From Dryocola sp. LX212 (lineage in GTDB: Bacteria; Pseudomonadota; Gammaproteobacteria; Enterobacterales; Enterobacteriaceae), in contig CP167917.1 of NCBI GenBank assembly GCA_041504365.1, positions 2,232,001 to 2,296,000 of the forward strand: a stretch of DNA of 64,000 nt. Reading direction: 5' to 3'. Both the position numbers and the translations under genes were made by a program. Shown piece by piece: positions 35,316 to 43,885 of the stretch. The notes below the pieces were generated by a model, which saw only the letters and a program-made list of their open reading frames with translations, was not told the origin of the DNA and ran no database searches. The stretch's first letter is position 1. Each line of letters begins with the position of its first letter.

Positions 35316-36646
35316 CCGATCGCCTTGTAGCTTTCCTCATCCTTTGCCTGATGTTCAGCCTGCCGCTGGGGATGGCGGCCGTCTTTACCGGCGAAGCGAT
35401 CCTGAATTTCGTTTTCTTCTGGCCGCTGTTTATGTCCGCGCTGTGGATGAGCGGCGGGCTGTATTTTTGGTTCTACCGCGAGCGCCACTGGGAATGGGGC
35501 GAGGGCACACCAGCGCCGACGCTTGAGGGCAACCCACTGATCTCCATTCTGATCCCCTGCTATAACGAAGGGGATAACGCGAGAGAAACCATCGAAGCGG
35601 CCATTCGCCAGCGCTATACCAATATCGAAGTTATTGCCATTAACGACGGTTCGAAGGACAACACAGGCGAGGTGCTTGACCAGCTGGCAAACGAGCATCC
35701 CCGGCTGCGCATCATTCACCTGGCGGAAAACCAGGGCAAAGCGGTGGCGCTTAAAACCGGGGCCGCCGCCGCGCGCAGCGACTTCCTGGTCTGTATCGAC
35801 GGTGACGCGCTGCTGGATAAGGACGCGGCAGCCTATATGGTTGCGCCGCTGCTGCAGTATCCACGCGTAGGGGCCGTGACCGGCAACCCACGTATCCGGA
35901 CGCGTTCAACGCTCATCGGTCGGGTGCAGGTCGGCGAGTTTACATCGATCATCGGGCTTATCAAGCGCACCCAGCGCATTTACGGGCAGGTGTTTACCGT
36001 CTCGGGCGTGATTGCCGCCTTCCGCCGTCGGGCGCTGTCGGAGGTGGGCTACTGGAGTCCCGATATGATAACCGAGGACATCGACATCAGCTGGAAGCTG
36101 CAGCTGCGGCACTGGTCGGTCTTCTTTGAGCCACGGGCGCTGTGCTGGATATTGATGCCGGAGACGCTAAAAGGGCTGTGGAAGCAGCGTCTGCGCTGGG
36201 CGCAGGGAGGCGCAGAGGTGTTTATCGTCAATATGCGACGCCTGTGGGCGTGGGAGTATCGCCGCATGTGGCCTTTGTTCATTGAGTTCTGCCTGTCAAC
36301 CGCATGGGCCTTCGCCTACGCGGTAAGCATCCTGCTGTTTGTGGTTGGCCTGCTCGTGCCGCTGCCGAATTCGCTGCACGTTGCCCACCTGTTTCCACCT
36401 GCGTTTACCGGGCTGATGCTGGGCGTGGTGTGTCTGCTGCAGTTTATGGTGAGTCTGGTGATTGAGAGGCGGTACGAAAAGGGCATTGTCGCCTCGCTGT
36501 TCTGGATAATCTGGTTCCCGGTGGTTTACTGGATGCTTAGCCTGTTCACCACGCTTGTGGCATTTCCGAAAGTCATGCTCAGACGCCAGCGGACAAGGGC
36601 ACGCTGGATCAGCCCGGACCGCGGTATTGGGAGGATAAAACCATGA
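35312..36646 (+). CDS. pgaC: PNAG synthase catalytic subunit PgaC
   Basis: A 444-residue inner-membrane family 2 glycosyltransferase. Two N-terminal hydrophobic segments precede the GT2 core: [28 protein letters not shown] (metal-binding DxD), TEDIDISWK (catalytic base) and QRLRWAQGG (the QxxRW processivity motif). Three hydrophobic segments follow. It polymerises UDP-GlcNAc into beta-1,6-GlcNAc with PgaD. It overlaps pgaB and pgaD by 4 bp each, so the operon is tightly coupled. The complex is activated by c-di-GMP in E. coli. Confidence 0.96.
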   Translation: MTDRLVAFLILCLMFSLPLGMAAVFTGEAILNFVFFWPLFMSALWMSGGLYFWFYRERHWEWGEGTPAPTLEGNPLISILIPCYNEGDNARETIEAAIRQRYTNIEVIAINDGSKDNTGEVLDQLANEHPRLRIIHLAENQGKAVALKTGAAAARSDFLVCIDGDALLDKDAAAYMVAPLLQYPRVGAVTGNPRIRTRSTLIGRVQVGEFTSIIGLIKRTQRIYGQVFTVSGVIAAFRRRALSEVGYWSPDMITEDIDISWKLQLRHWSVFFEPRALCWILMPETLKGLWKQRLRWAQGGAEVFIVNMRRLWAWEYRRMWPLFIEFCLSTAWAFAYAVSILLFVVGLLVPLPNSLHVAHLFPPAFTGLMLGVVCLLQFMVSLVIERRYEKGIVASLFWIIWFPVVYWMLSLFTTLVAFPKVMLRRQRTRARWISPDRGIGRIKP

Positions 36647-37149
36647 ATCAACCGTTGATTTTTACCGAACGACGCCCGCTCCCCAGAGTACTGGATACAC
36701 TGCTGACGCTGATTGCCTGGTTCGGCTTTAGCTATCTTATCTACAACGGACTGATGACCGCCCTGGCGCATTCGCCGTTCCTGGGCATCCGGCCGTTCTT
36801 CTCTACGCTTGATACGGTGACGATTTATGCCGTCATCGGGATGCTTAACGGTCTGGTGCTGATTGCATGGGCAAAATACAACCAGCGTCGTTTCCGGGGT
36901 GTCGAACGGCGCAGTCGCAGGCCAGGGCTGAAAGAAAACGAGCTGGCCGCCAGTCTGCATATAACGTCCGGACTTGCCATGGAGCTGAATAAAGGCCGGG
37001 TGCTGACCGTTTATCATCATGACAATGGCGAAATCGACAGGGTGGAAGTGTCGAGGAACATCATCGACAATCTGCTGCCGCCTCCGGCGGGGCAGCAGCT
37101 TATGAACTCTTTTAACAATGTGTCTGCTAATCAACCGGTTCTTTACTAA
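36643..37149 (+). CDS. pgaD: PNAG synthase accessory subunit PgaD
   Basis: A 168-residue inner-membrane protein with two hydrophobic segments (about 18-40 and 60-82), a basic region [18 protein letters not shown] and a C-terminal cytosolic tail. It is longer than E. coli PgaD (137 aa), the extra residues lying at the C-terminus ([19 protein letters not shown]). In E. coli PgaD and PgaC jointly bind c-di-GMP and are stabilised by it. A small stem TTACAG/CTGTAA and the DUF2231 gene follow within 37 bp. Confidence 0.9.
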   Translation: MNQPLIFTERRPLPRVLDTLLTLIAWFGFSYLIYNGLMTALAHSPFLGIRPFFSTLDTVTIYAVIGMLNGLVLIAWAKYNQRRFRGVERRSRRPGLKENELAASLHITSGLAMELNKGRVLTVYHHDNGEIDRVEVSRNIIDNLLPPPAGQQLMNSFNNVSANQPVLY

Positions 37150-37186
37150 CCTTTACAGCACATCCACTGTAAGGCAGGAGAAGGAC

Positions 37187-37636
37187 ATGCAGACGTACCC
37201 CCGCTACACGCGCCCGGCAGTTGCCGTGGCGCTCTATGAACTCTTAAATCCGGTACCACTCGGTTTCTTTGTCGCGGCCTGGATCTTCGACGTCATCTAC
37301 ATGAAAACTTTTATGCAAACGTGGACCGACGCGGCTAACTGGCTGATTGTTTTTGGCCTGCTGATTGCCGTTATTCCGCGTCTGATTAGCGTGGTCTGGC
37401 TGTGGGGTGGAAAACGTTACCCTGTCACGACAGCATTCAAAACGCATTTCTGGCTGAACCTGCTGGCGATTGTATTCGCCATTTTTAACGCCTTCATTCA
37501 CAGCCGTGACGCGTTCGGCGTAGTGCCTGTGGGCGCGATCCTTTCAACGCTGGTCGTGGTATTGCTGCTGCTGGCAAACGTTCAGCTTGCGCTGCGCGGG
37601 CGCAGCATTCAGGGAGAAATTGGCCATGAAATATAA
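37187..37636 (+). CDS. DUF2231-family membrane protein in the pga operon
   Basis: A 149-residue inner-membrane protein with four hydrophobic segments and the DUF2231 look: RPAVAVALYELLNPVPLGFFVAAWIFDVIYM (in part) at the start and FNAFIHSRDAFGVVPVGAILS near residue 105. ATG 37187 has GGAGAAGGA upstream. Conserved histidines of DUF2231 suggest haem or metal binding, but only H94 and H107-type positions are seen here. It starts 37 bp after pgaD and overlaps the next gene by 11 bp, so it seems to be the fifth gene of the pga transcript. Its role is unknown; an electron-transfer partner for the next gene is possible. Confidence 0.82.
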   Translation: MQTYPRYTRPAVAVALYELLNPVPLGFFVAAWIFDVIYMKTFMQTWTDAANWLIVFGLLIAVIPRLISVVWLWGGKRYPVTTAFKTHFWLNLLAIVFAIFNAFIHSRDAFGVVPVGAILSTLVVVLLLLANVQLALRGRSIQGEIGHEI

Positions 37637-38927
37637 TCCAATAATGTTCGCCATCGCCCTGACAGCAGCGCTGAGCGGCTGCGATGACAGCTCGCAAATC
37701 GACCCGCAAAAGCAGATCGGAGCAAACCCTGAGCTGCCCAAAGCGCAGAACTTTCTGTTGCCGCCGATGAAGGTGCCTGAAGGCGTGGCCTGGAAAGAGG
37801 GTGAAACGCCAAAAGTAGGACCGGGGCTGAAGATTGAAAAGATCGCGGGGGATTTAAAGCATCCTCGCCAGGTGTACGTTCTGCCGAACAATGACATCCT
37901 GGTTGCGGAGGCAAACGCTCCTGAGAAGAAGGCCGCAGCGCGCCCGAAAGAAATCATCATGAGCCTGGTGCAAAAATCTTCCGGTAAAGGTGGCGACGGC
38001 GGCAATCGCATCACGCTGCTGCGTAACGTCAGCGGGAAGTGGGAGAAGCATATTTTTATCGAACACCTAAATTCACCGTTTGGTATGCAGCTTATCGGCA
38101 ACATGCTGTGGGTGGCGAACGCCGATAGCCTGGTGAAATACCCATACCAGCAGGGGCAGACGGAGATCCGTGCACCGGGAGAAGTGGTAACGGAACTGCC
38201 GGGCGGTCCGATTAACCACCACTGGACAAAATCCCTGCTTGCCAGCCCTGACGGCAGCAAGCTGTACGTTGGCGTTGGCTCCAACAGCAACATCACCGAA
38301 AATGGCGTTGGCGCAGAGTATCGCCGCGCAGCAATCCTTGAAGTTGATGCAGCAAGCGGGGCCAGCAGGATCTTTGCGAGCGGCCTGCGTAACCCAACGG
38401 GCCTGCAGTGGGAGCCGAAAAGCGGTAAATTATGGGCTATTGTCAACGAGCGGGACGAAATTGGCTCCGATCTGGTGCCAGACTATCTTACGTCAGTGGT
38501 GGATAAGGGGTTTTACGGCTGGCCGTACAGCTACTACGGTCAGCACGTTGATGAGCGGGTGCAACCGCCTCGCCCGGATCTGGTCGAGAAAGCCCTCAAG
38601 CCGGATTACGCGCTCAGTTCACATGTTGCACCGCTGGGCCTGCTGTTCTATACCGGAGACACTATGCCGCAGTATCGCGACGGCGCGTTCGTCAGCGAGC
38701 ACGGCAGCTGGAACCGTAAGCCGCTGAACGGTTATCAGGTGACCTGGGTTAAGTTCGAGAACGGCAAACCCGTTGGTTTACCTCAGCCTTTCGTGACCGG
38801 CTTCTTAACCGACGACCAGAAGCAGGTGCGGGGCCTGCCGGTTGGTCTGGCGATGGATAAACAGGGCGGGGTGCTGATTGCCGATGACGCCGGGAACACC
38901 GTCTGGCGGGTAAGCGCAGCGCAGTAG
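37626..38927 (+). CDS. Sorbosone/soluble glucose dehydrogenase-like lipoprotein
   Basis: A 433-residue predicted lipoprotein: signal MKYNPIMFAIALTAALSGC with lipobox ALSGC. The mature part is a six-bladed beta-propeller of the GSDH/L-sorbosone dehydrogenase family: HPRQVYVLPNNDILVAEAN, SPFGMQLIGNMLWVANADSLVKYPY (in part), GSNSNITENG, GLRNPTGLQWEPKSG and GLPVGLAMDKQGGVLIADDAGNTVWRV (in part). Family members bind PQQ and calcium and oxidise sugars; PQQ use here is not proven. It overlaps the DUF2231 gene by 11 bp. Linkage to pga suggests action on the exported polysaccharide or on periplasmic sugars, which is inference. Confidence 0.87.
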   Translation: MKYNPIMFAIALTAALSGCDDSSQIDPQKQIGANPELPKAQNFLLPPMKVPEGVAWKEGETPKVGPGLKIEKIAGDLKHPRQVYVLPNNDILVAEANAPEKKAAARPKEIIMSLVQKSSGKGGDGGNRITLLRNVSGKWEKHIFIEHLNSPFGMQLIGNMLWVANADSLVKYPYQQGQTEIRAPGEVVTELPGGPINHHWTKSLLASPDGSKLYVGVGSNSNITENGVGAEYRRAAILEVDAASGASRIFASGLRNPTGLQWEPKSGKLWAIVNERDEIGSDLVPDYLTSVVDKGFYGWPYSYYGQHVDERVQPPRPDLVEKALKPDYALSSHVAPLGLLFYTGDTMPQYRDGAFVSEHGSWNRKPLNGYQVTWVKFENGKPVGLPQPFVTGFLTDDQKQVRGLPVGLAMDKQGGVLIADDAGNTVWRVSAAQ

Positions 38928-38986
38928 GTTTTTACCGGCCTGCGCGGAATATTCCCCCAGGCCGGAATTATGCGCTGAAAATATCG

Positions 38987-39049
38987 CGCCGCTACGTTAA
39001 ATCTGACGGCCAGTGGGGCCGGAAAATAATCAAAATTCACGTAGCGGCG
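38987..39049. terminator. Long inverted repeat between convergent genes
   Basis: Perfect 11-bp arms CGCCGCTACGT (38987-38997) and ACGTAGCGGCG (39039-39049) with a 41-base loop. The repeat lies between the 3' ends of the sorbosone-dehydrogenase-like gene (+) and digH (-). It may be a bidirectional transcription stop or a mobile-repeat relic. Confidence 0.45.
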
Positions 39050-39093
39050 TCATATTAAGATAACTTCATCACATTCAATGAGTTAATTGCATA

Positions 39094-40473
39094 TTAACTT
39101 CCCCAGCGGCTGCGAAGATAGTTTACGGCATCCTGCGTCTGGGGCTGGTTGAGGTAATTTTCTCTGAACAAAATAGTTCCGCTGATTTGCGGCGTAGAGG
39201 CATTCAAATCGAGCTGCTTTTTCAGCTCCGGCACGCCGCCGCCAACCGTCCAGTCCGGCTCCATCTTTGAAGGCTCGCCCACTTTATAGAGCGCAACGCC
39301 GATATACAGGCGCGTATGCGTGGGTTTCACTACGTCTGCCCACCATTTCGCCAGTACGTCATAACGGGCCGCTTTGCGGGAGAAAGGCCAGTAAACCTGG
39401 GGAGCAATATAGTCCAGCAGCCCTTGTTGCACCCACTGACGGGTATCGGCATAGGCTTCATCATAGGCTGCGGCACCGCGGGTGTCTGAACCCGCTGAAT
39501 CCTGAGAAAGGTTTCGCCACACGCCGGCAGGGCTGACGCCGAATTCGACGCCGGGTTTGAGCTGCTTGATTGTGCGGGAGACCTGTTCAATCAGCTGCTG
39601 TGTGTTATGCCGACGCCAGTCTGCTTTGGAATGGTAACCTTTGCCATATTTGATGAACGTCTGGCTGTCGTTAAGTGCGGAGCCTGCCGATTCTGCGTAG
39701 AAGTAATCATCAAACTGCACGCCATCAACGGGATAATTGGTTACCACCTCGGCAACGATATTGGTTATCCAGTCTCGCGCTTCAGGAATCCCTGGGTCGA
39801 GCACGAACCGATCGCTCGCGGTGCGGATCCAGTCACGGTGTAGAACAAAAACGCTCGCCGGATCTAACGACAGCGTGCGGTTAAGTTCGCTAACGGTGGA
39901 AGGTTTGGTATTGGTAGAGACGCGGTATGGATTAAACCAAGCGTGGACCTTCATGCCGCGCTTGTGCGCTTCGTCGAGCATAAACTTCAGCGGATCGTAG
40001 CCCGGATCCTCGCCGATTTTACCCGTCATCATGTCCGACCATGGCAAAATCTTTGACGCCCAGAGGGCGGTGCCATCAGGCTTCACCTGGAAGAATACGG
40101 TATTGATGCCAAGGCTTTTCAGATTATCAAGCTTTACCCGCAGCGCCTGCTGCTGCTGGCTGATGCGCAGGGCGGGGCTGCTGTTCACCGAGGCTACCGG
40201 CGGCCAGTCCAGGCGCGAAACCGTAGTCAGCCACACGCCGCGCATTTCCTGACTTTGCTGAGGTTTGGCTGGCAACGAGGGCTTACCCGTAACTGGCGTG
40301 ACGAGAGATTTCGGCGGCTCCGAAGAACAGCTGGCAAGTAACAGAGCACCGGCAACAAGCGCGCCGAGTTTTGATACGGATTGAAAGCTGAGTGAATCGC
40401 TGATGGTGTGCTCCAGAGTGTGGTCATCGCGTGGAAAGTCACAGCATTTTCTTACGCCCCAGATATATGTCAA
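39094..40473 (-). CDS. digH: Divisome-localised glycosyl hydrolase DigH (lipoprotein)
   Basis: Matches E. coli DigH (YddW, 439 aa) from the lipobox onward. Hallmarks: LLASCSSEPP lipobox, EMRGVWLTTVSRLDWPP, TVFFQVKPDGTALWASKILPW, FDDYFYAES and YIAPQVYWPFSRKAARYD (phrases in part). It is a GHL10-type hydrolase that cuts denuded peptidoglycan glycan strands at the division site. The only ATG start (40473) gives an unusually long 44-residue polar stretch before the signal peptide. A better-placed start would be ATC at 40404 (GGAG 8 bases upstream; 436 residues) or CTG at 40416, both non-standard. The start is therefore unresolved. Confidence 0.92.
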   Translation of the reverse strand: MTYIWGVRKCCDFPRDDHTLEHTISDSLSFQSVSKLGALVAGALLLASCSSEPPKSLVTPVTGKPSLPAKPQQSQEMRGVWLTTVSRLDWPPVASVNSSPALRISQQQQALRVKLDNLKSLGINTVFFQVKPDGTALWASKILPWSDMMTGKIGEDPGYDPLKFMLDEAHKRGMKVHAWFNPYRVSTNTKPSTVSELNRTLSLDPASVFVLHRDWIRTASDRFVLDPGIPEARDWITNIVAEVVTNYPVDGVQFDDYFYAESAGSALNDSQTFIKYGKGYHSKADWRRHNTQQLIEQVSRTIKQLKPGVEFGVSPAGVWRNLSQDSAGSDTRGAAAYDEAYADTRQWVQQGLLDYIAPQVYWPFSRKAARYDVLAKWWADVVKPTHTRLYIGVALYKVGEPSKMEPDWTVGGGVPELKKQLDLNASTPQISGTILFRENYLNQPQTQDAVNYLRSRWGS

Positions 40474-40902
40474 CGGCTTAGAGGGGGAAAGTTATACTCC
40501 GAAGCCTTATCAGAGGCATTTTAGGAATTAAGACTCGTCTGACAGGCCATGCACCTGCAAAAACTAAACATTGCTGGCAGTGTAAACGCTAAAAGCCCTT
40601 CACGCTTGTTTATGAAGGGCGGGTTATGCGCATTATGAATTTAATGACGGCGCCCGGATATTTCTTCCGGAAAGTAAGTGGCATGCGCTTGCTGGATGCG
40701 GATTCCGGAAACACCTAGTTCAGCTGTGGCATGGATACACCGGGGTATACGCATTTATCAGCGGATGATGGCAATGGAGAATAGAGTCAGACAGCAAACT
40801 TAGCAGCGGTTAAGGGACTCTTTTGGCCACCACCATCAAGGGATAACTTTTTTTGCAGCCATTGTCAGAAGCCCCGACGCATCGGGACTTCTGATGAGGC
40901 GT
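40474..40902. other. Intergenic region between digH and the AI-2E-family gene
   Basis: About 430 bp. It contains a perfect 8-bp hairpin GCCCTTCA/TGAAGGGC (40595-40620) with TTTT after the stem on the - strand, and a second stem at 40868-40895 (CAGAAGCCCCGA...TCGGGACTTCTG). A 27-codon frame (40635-40718, +) starting MNLMTAPGYFFRK has no clear ribosome binding site and was not called. A small RNA on the - strand ending at the TTTT hairpin is possible but unsupported. Confidence 0.45.
40595..40620 (-). terminator. Hairpin with T-run on the - strand
   Basis: Stem GCCCTTCA / TGAAGGGC, 10-base loop, followed on the - strand by TTTTAGCG. It lies nearly 290 bp past the end of the AI-2E-family gene and could end its transcript or a separate short transcript. 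Confidence 0.5.
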
Positions 40903-42012
40903 TTATCGCGATGCGTTTTCGAGAGCCGTTTTTTTAAGGCCTTCGTCCACCCATGCCATAAAGATGAGATAACCAATAGACAGCAGCGTTGCGCCGATAA
41001 ACATGCCAAGAATGCCGTCTGCCGCCATACCGCCGAGCGCACCGAGCAGCACCACGGGCATTGGCGCATCGACGCCGCGGCCAAGCATCATCGGCTTAAG
41101 CACGTTATCAACCATGCCTGCCACCACTAAAAGAAGGGTGTAAACGACGTTCATGGCGGTGCCGTGGTCACCTGTCATCCACATAATCGCTATTGCGGGT
41201 AAGGTAACCAGTAGCAGCGGAACCTGTGCGATCCCCAAAATCAGGGCCACAATGAAGAAAATCCCTACCGCCGGGATCCCCGCCAGAGCCATAATAATAC
41301 CCACCAACAATGACTGAAGCAGTGCGACTCCGATCACCCCCTGGGCCACTGCACGAATCGTCCCCGTGCAGAGTGTAACCAGAGCGACACCTTTTTTTTC
41401 ATCGGTGATGCGCATGGCGATACGTGTGGCACTGTTAACACCCGCTGGCCCAACCGCCATCATAATTCCTGCGGCAATAAACGAAGCAACAAAACCTAAT
41501 AAGCCGCCGCCCATACTCGCCAGAACGACCAGCACCAGTTTGGCGGCTTTCGCTACCTGAGCGTGGTAAGTACTGATTAAGCCCGGTAAATCCATTGAGG
41601 CTTTTAACCATAAGGCATAAAGCTTGTCACCAATCACTGGAATGGCACCGATATTGGCTTTAGGTGGTGGAATAACCAGGTGAGCCTGGTTTACCTGCTC
41701 GACCAACGCGGTGGCACTTTCTCCAAGGGATGTGACCATGATAATGGTCGGGATGACGATTATCAGCAGCCCCAGCAAAACCAGAACAGTTGAGGCCCAG
41801 CCTTGTTTTCCACCCAGTCGGGCGGCGATATACTGGTGAAGAGGGTAGAGCGTGACAGCCAGTATTAGCCCCCACAGCATCATATTAAGGAAGGGGGAAA
41901 AAACGGTAAAACAGAAAGTAGCCAACGCCAGAATAAGTCCGAATTTAATGAACATATCCATAAAACGGGTGACAAGTCTTCTTTCAACGGTAATCAAATC
42001 GCTAGATTCCAT
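40903..42012 (-). CDS. AI-2E/PerM-family membrane transporter
   Basis: A 369-residue inner-membrane protein starting MESSDLITVERRLVTRFMDM. About eight hydrophobic segments are visible, with IPVIGDKLYALWLKAS in the long central loop and VDNVLKPMMLGRGVDAPMPVVLLGALGG near residue 300 (in part), the signature of the AI-2 exporter-like PerM/TqsA/YdiK family. It is not close to YdiK. The substrate is unknown; members export AI-2 or act as ion antiporters. It is monocistronic. A stem (CAGAAGCCCCGA/TCGGGACTTCTG) overlaps its 3' flank. Confidence 0.88.
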   Translation of the reverse strand: MESSDLITVERRLVTRFMDMFIKFGLILALATFCFTVFSPFLNMMLWGLILAVTLYPLHQYIAARLGGKQGWASTVLVLLGLLIIVIPTIIMVTSLGESATALVEQVNQAHLVIPPPKANIGAIPVIGDKLYALWLKASMDLPGLISTYHAQVAKAAKLVLVVLASMGGGLLGFVASFIAAGIMMAVGPAGVNSATRIAMRITDEKKGVALVTLCTGTIRAVAQGVIGVALLQSLLVGIIMALAGIPAVGIFFIVALILGIAQVPLLLVTLPAIAIMWMTGDHGTAMNVVYTLLLVVAGMVDNVLKPMMLGRGVDAPMPVVLLGALGGMAADGILGMFIGATLLSIGYLIFMAWVDEGLKKTALENASR

Positions 42013-42135
42013 CAAGTGTGCTCCAGGTGAACTATATTTGTTGTGTACGATTAACAATAACAGGCCATTATATAAAAAGGAGGGCACACGAGATCCGTAA
42101 AATTATTTAAAATAAAAGTTTGGCGGCGAATTGAG

Positions 42136-42169
42136 ATAACCCGAATGGAGAGTGTTGTTATCGGGTTAT
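42136..42169 (-). terminator. Hairpin downstream of the alpha/beta hydrolase gene
   Basis: Perfect 9-bp arms ATAACCCGA and TCGGGTTAT around a 16-base loop, 22 bp after the hydrolase stop. No strong T-run, so termination is plausible but not certain. Confidence 0.5.
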
Positions 42170-42190
42170 GGCGGCTATATTACTGATTTT

Positions 42191-43192
42191 TCACTCGAGT
42201 CCTTTCAACAGCGCGTTATGAAAACGTGAAGGATCCTGCATTTGCGGAGCGTGTCCCAGATCGTCAAATTCGACTAGCGTGGCATTAGGAATGCGTTTCG
42301 CTGTTTCTTTGCCAAGAACCGCGTAGTTGCCTAATTTCTTCTGGTCTTCCGCCGATGCGGTATCCTTGCCGATGGCGGTGTTGTCTTTGGTACCGATCAT
42401 TAGCAGCACCGGCATTTTCAGCTCGCCAAATTCATAGATAACCGGCTGGGAATAGATCATGTCGTAGAGGAGGGCAGAGTTCCAGGCCACTATTTCTTTG
42501 CCCGGGCCGTAATTCAGGCCAGCCAGCATGGTCACCCAACGTTCGTATTCTGGTTTCCATTGCCCGACATAATAGGTGTTCTTTTCATATTTTCGGATGC
42601 CCTCGGCGCTGGTGCGAAGTTCGCGCTGATACCATTGGTCCACTGACTGATAGGGCACGCCACGGGTCTTCCAGTCTTCGAGTCCGATGGGATTGACCAT
42701 TACTAACTTCTCAACCTGCTGCGGATACATCAGGGCGTAGCGGGTGGCTAACATCCCTCCGGTGGAATGCCCAATCAGCGTAATCTGTTCAATTCCAAGC
42801 TTTTTAAGTAACGCATGGGTGTTATTAGCAAGCTGTTGAAAACTGTATTGATAATGCTGGGGTTTGCTCGATTTACAAAAGCCAATTTGATCGGGCGCGA
42901 TGACACGGTATCCAGTATTGGTCAGCGCCCGGATGGTGGATTCCCAGGTGCCTGCACAAAAATTTTTACCGTGCATCAGTACGACGGTACGTCCGTTTGA
43001 TTTTTCGGGGCGGACGTCCAGATAAGCCATTTCCAGCGTCTGTTGTTGAGAGGTAAAGGCAAAATTCTTTGTTGGCCAGCCGTAGTCAAAACCTTCGAGC
43101 CTGGCACCATAAGAGGGCGAATCTGCCGCAAAGCCAGGCGGTGCGGAGAGCATTAATAAAAGTCCGAGACGGGATAATCGATGCAATGACAT
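42191..43192 (-). CDS. Exported alpha/beta hydrolase
   Basis: A 333-residue hydrolase with a signal peptide (MSLHRLSRLGLLLMLSAPPG, cleavage near FAA-DS). The alpha/beta fold is clear: VVLMHGKNFCAGTWES (oxyanion region), VIAPDQIGFCKSSKP, the nucleophile elbow ITLIGHSTGGMLATRYA, an acid near MIGTKDNTAIG and the histidine in FDDLGHAPQMQDP. The substrate is unknown; periplasmic esterase or lactonase are options. ATG 43192 is preferred to the longer frame. The next feature upstream is dif. Confidence 0.9.
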   Translation of the reverse strand: MSLHRLSRLGLLLMLSAPPGFAADSPSYGARLEGFDYGWPTKNFAFTSQQQTLEMAYLDVRPEKSNGRTVVLMHGKNFCAGTWESTIRALTNTGYRVIAPDQIGFCKSSKPQHYQYSFQQLANNTHALLKKLGIEQITLIGHSTGGMLATRYALMYPQQVEKLVMVNPIGLEDWKTRGVPYQSVDQWYQRELRTSAEGIRKYEKNTYYVGQWKPEYERWVTMLAGLNYGPGKEIVAWNSALLYDMIYSQPVIYEFGELKMPVLLMIGTKDNTAIGKDTASAEDQKKLGNYAVLGKETAKRIPNATLVEFDDLGHAPQMQDPSRFHNALLKGLE

Positions 43193-43333
43193 GTAAGTTT
43201 CTCCATAAGCAGCAAAATGGACCGCCGGTTGGCGCAAGTCTAAAATGTAGAACATGTGGTGCGCACGTAACGTAAAGGGAGGTAAAGTCGCGGGGAAGGG
43301 TTGGATTTATGAAGTAAAGGACCCCCAAAAGCT

Positions 43334-43361
43334 ATTTAACATAATATACATTATGCGCACT
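43334..43361 (-). other. dif: dif site, XerC/XerD chromosome dimer resolution
   Basis: On the - strand this reads AGTGCGCATAA (XerC arm, 43361-43351), TGTATA (centre, 43350-43345), TTATGTTAAAT (XerD arm, 43344-43334). It differs from the E. coli 28-bp dif only in the first base (A for G). KOPS octamers converge on it: + strand at 12032, 16086, 22667 and 43293; - strand at 50751, 56629, 61102 and 62305. I saw none in the opposite orientation. This marks the replication terminus of the chromosome. Confidence 0.95.
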
Positions 43362-43409
43362 GACGTTGTAGTAGCAAAGTTGTAACGTCCGCTTAGGGAA
43401 TGCTACCCC

Positions 43410-43812
43410 GATTTTGGACCGACGTTTGCACAGGAAAAGCTCGAGGAAGTTCATGGTCTGATCCTTGGCAAGGAAACCATCAGCCGCCTCATGATAAAAG
43501 CCGGACTCTGGATCCCCCGCAGATTGTGAGTACAGCCGCCGGGCCATCGGTAAGCGTATCGATGTCTGGCATTATCCTGACGGGCGTAAGGGACTGCGCC
43601 TGAACGGTGTGCTGCTCCCCTATTCCACCTATGACCGGTTGTCGGAAGTTGATCCCGTCGCGATTGTAGATAATAAAAGGCTGGGCCATGTGCTGGACGT
43701 TGCCCGGCAGGTCAAGAGAAAACGCGACAATAACCGGTCACAGTCGTTACCATCTTCTGGTGTGAGCCTTCCCGCAGACGAATACCGCAGCTGCCGTCGT
43801 ACCTCCATCTAA
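43410..43812 (+). pseudogene. Degraded ISNCY-type transposase
   Basis: Two pieces of one transposase in different frames. Piece one (43410-43519) reads DFGPTFAQEKLEEVHGLIL then ETISRLMIKAGLWIPRR and stops. Piece two continues RRAIGKRIDVWHYPDG, RLNGVLLPYSTYDRLSEVDP and NKRLGHVLDVARQVKRKRDN, ending at 43812. Both match the usual middle and C-terminal parts of ISNCY-family (IS1202-like) transposases. The catalytic core between them is deleted. It begins 49 bp from dif and marks the start of the accessory stretch. Confidence 0.8.
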
Positions 43813-43885
43813 AGCACGAGCCTGACGGTGTTAAACCTTCGGGCTTCATCCGGCATAGGGCATCACTGTCGCAATGCCGCTATTT

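Noticed and set aside
40635-40718. 27-codon frame beginning MNLMTAPG
   Set aside because: Too short, no clear ribosome binding site, no homologue recalled.
40474-40902. rprA-like small RNA near a transporter gene
   Set aside because: The adjacent gene is not YdiK, and the sequence does not contain the conserved RprA 3' hairpin or pairing region.
43374-43390. Tus/Ter-like core GTTGTAAC 18 bp from dif
   Set aside because: Only the 8-base core fits; flanks do not match the Ter consensus AGNATGTTGTAAYKAA, and Ter sites are not expected so close to dif.
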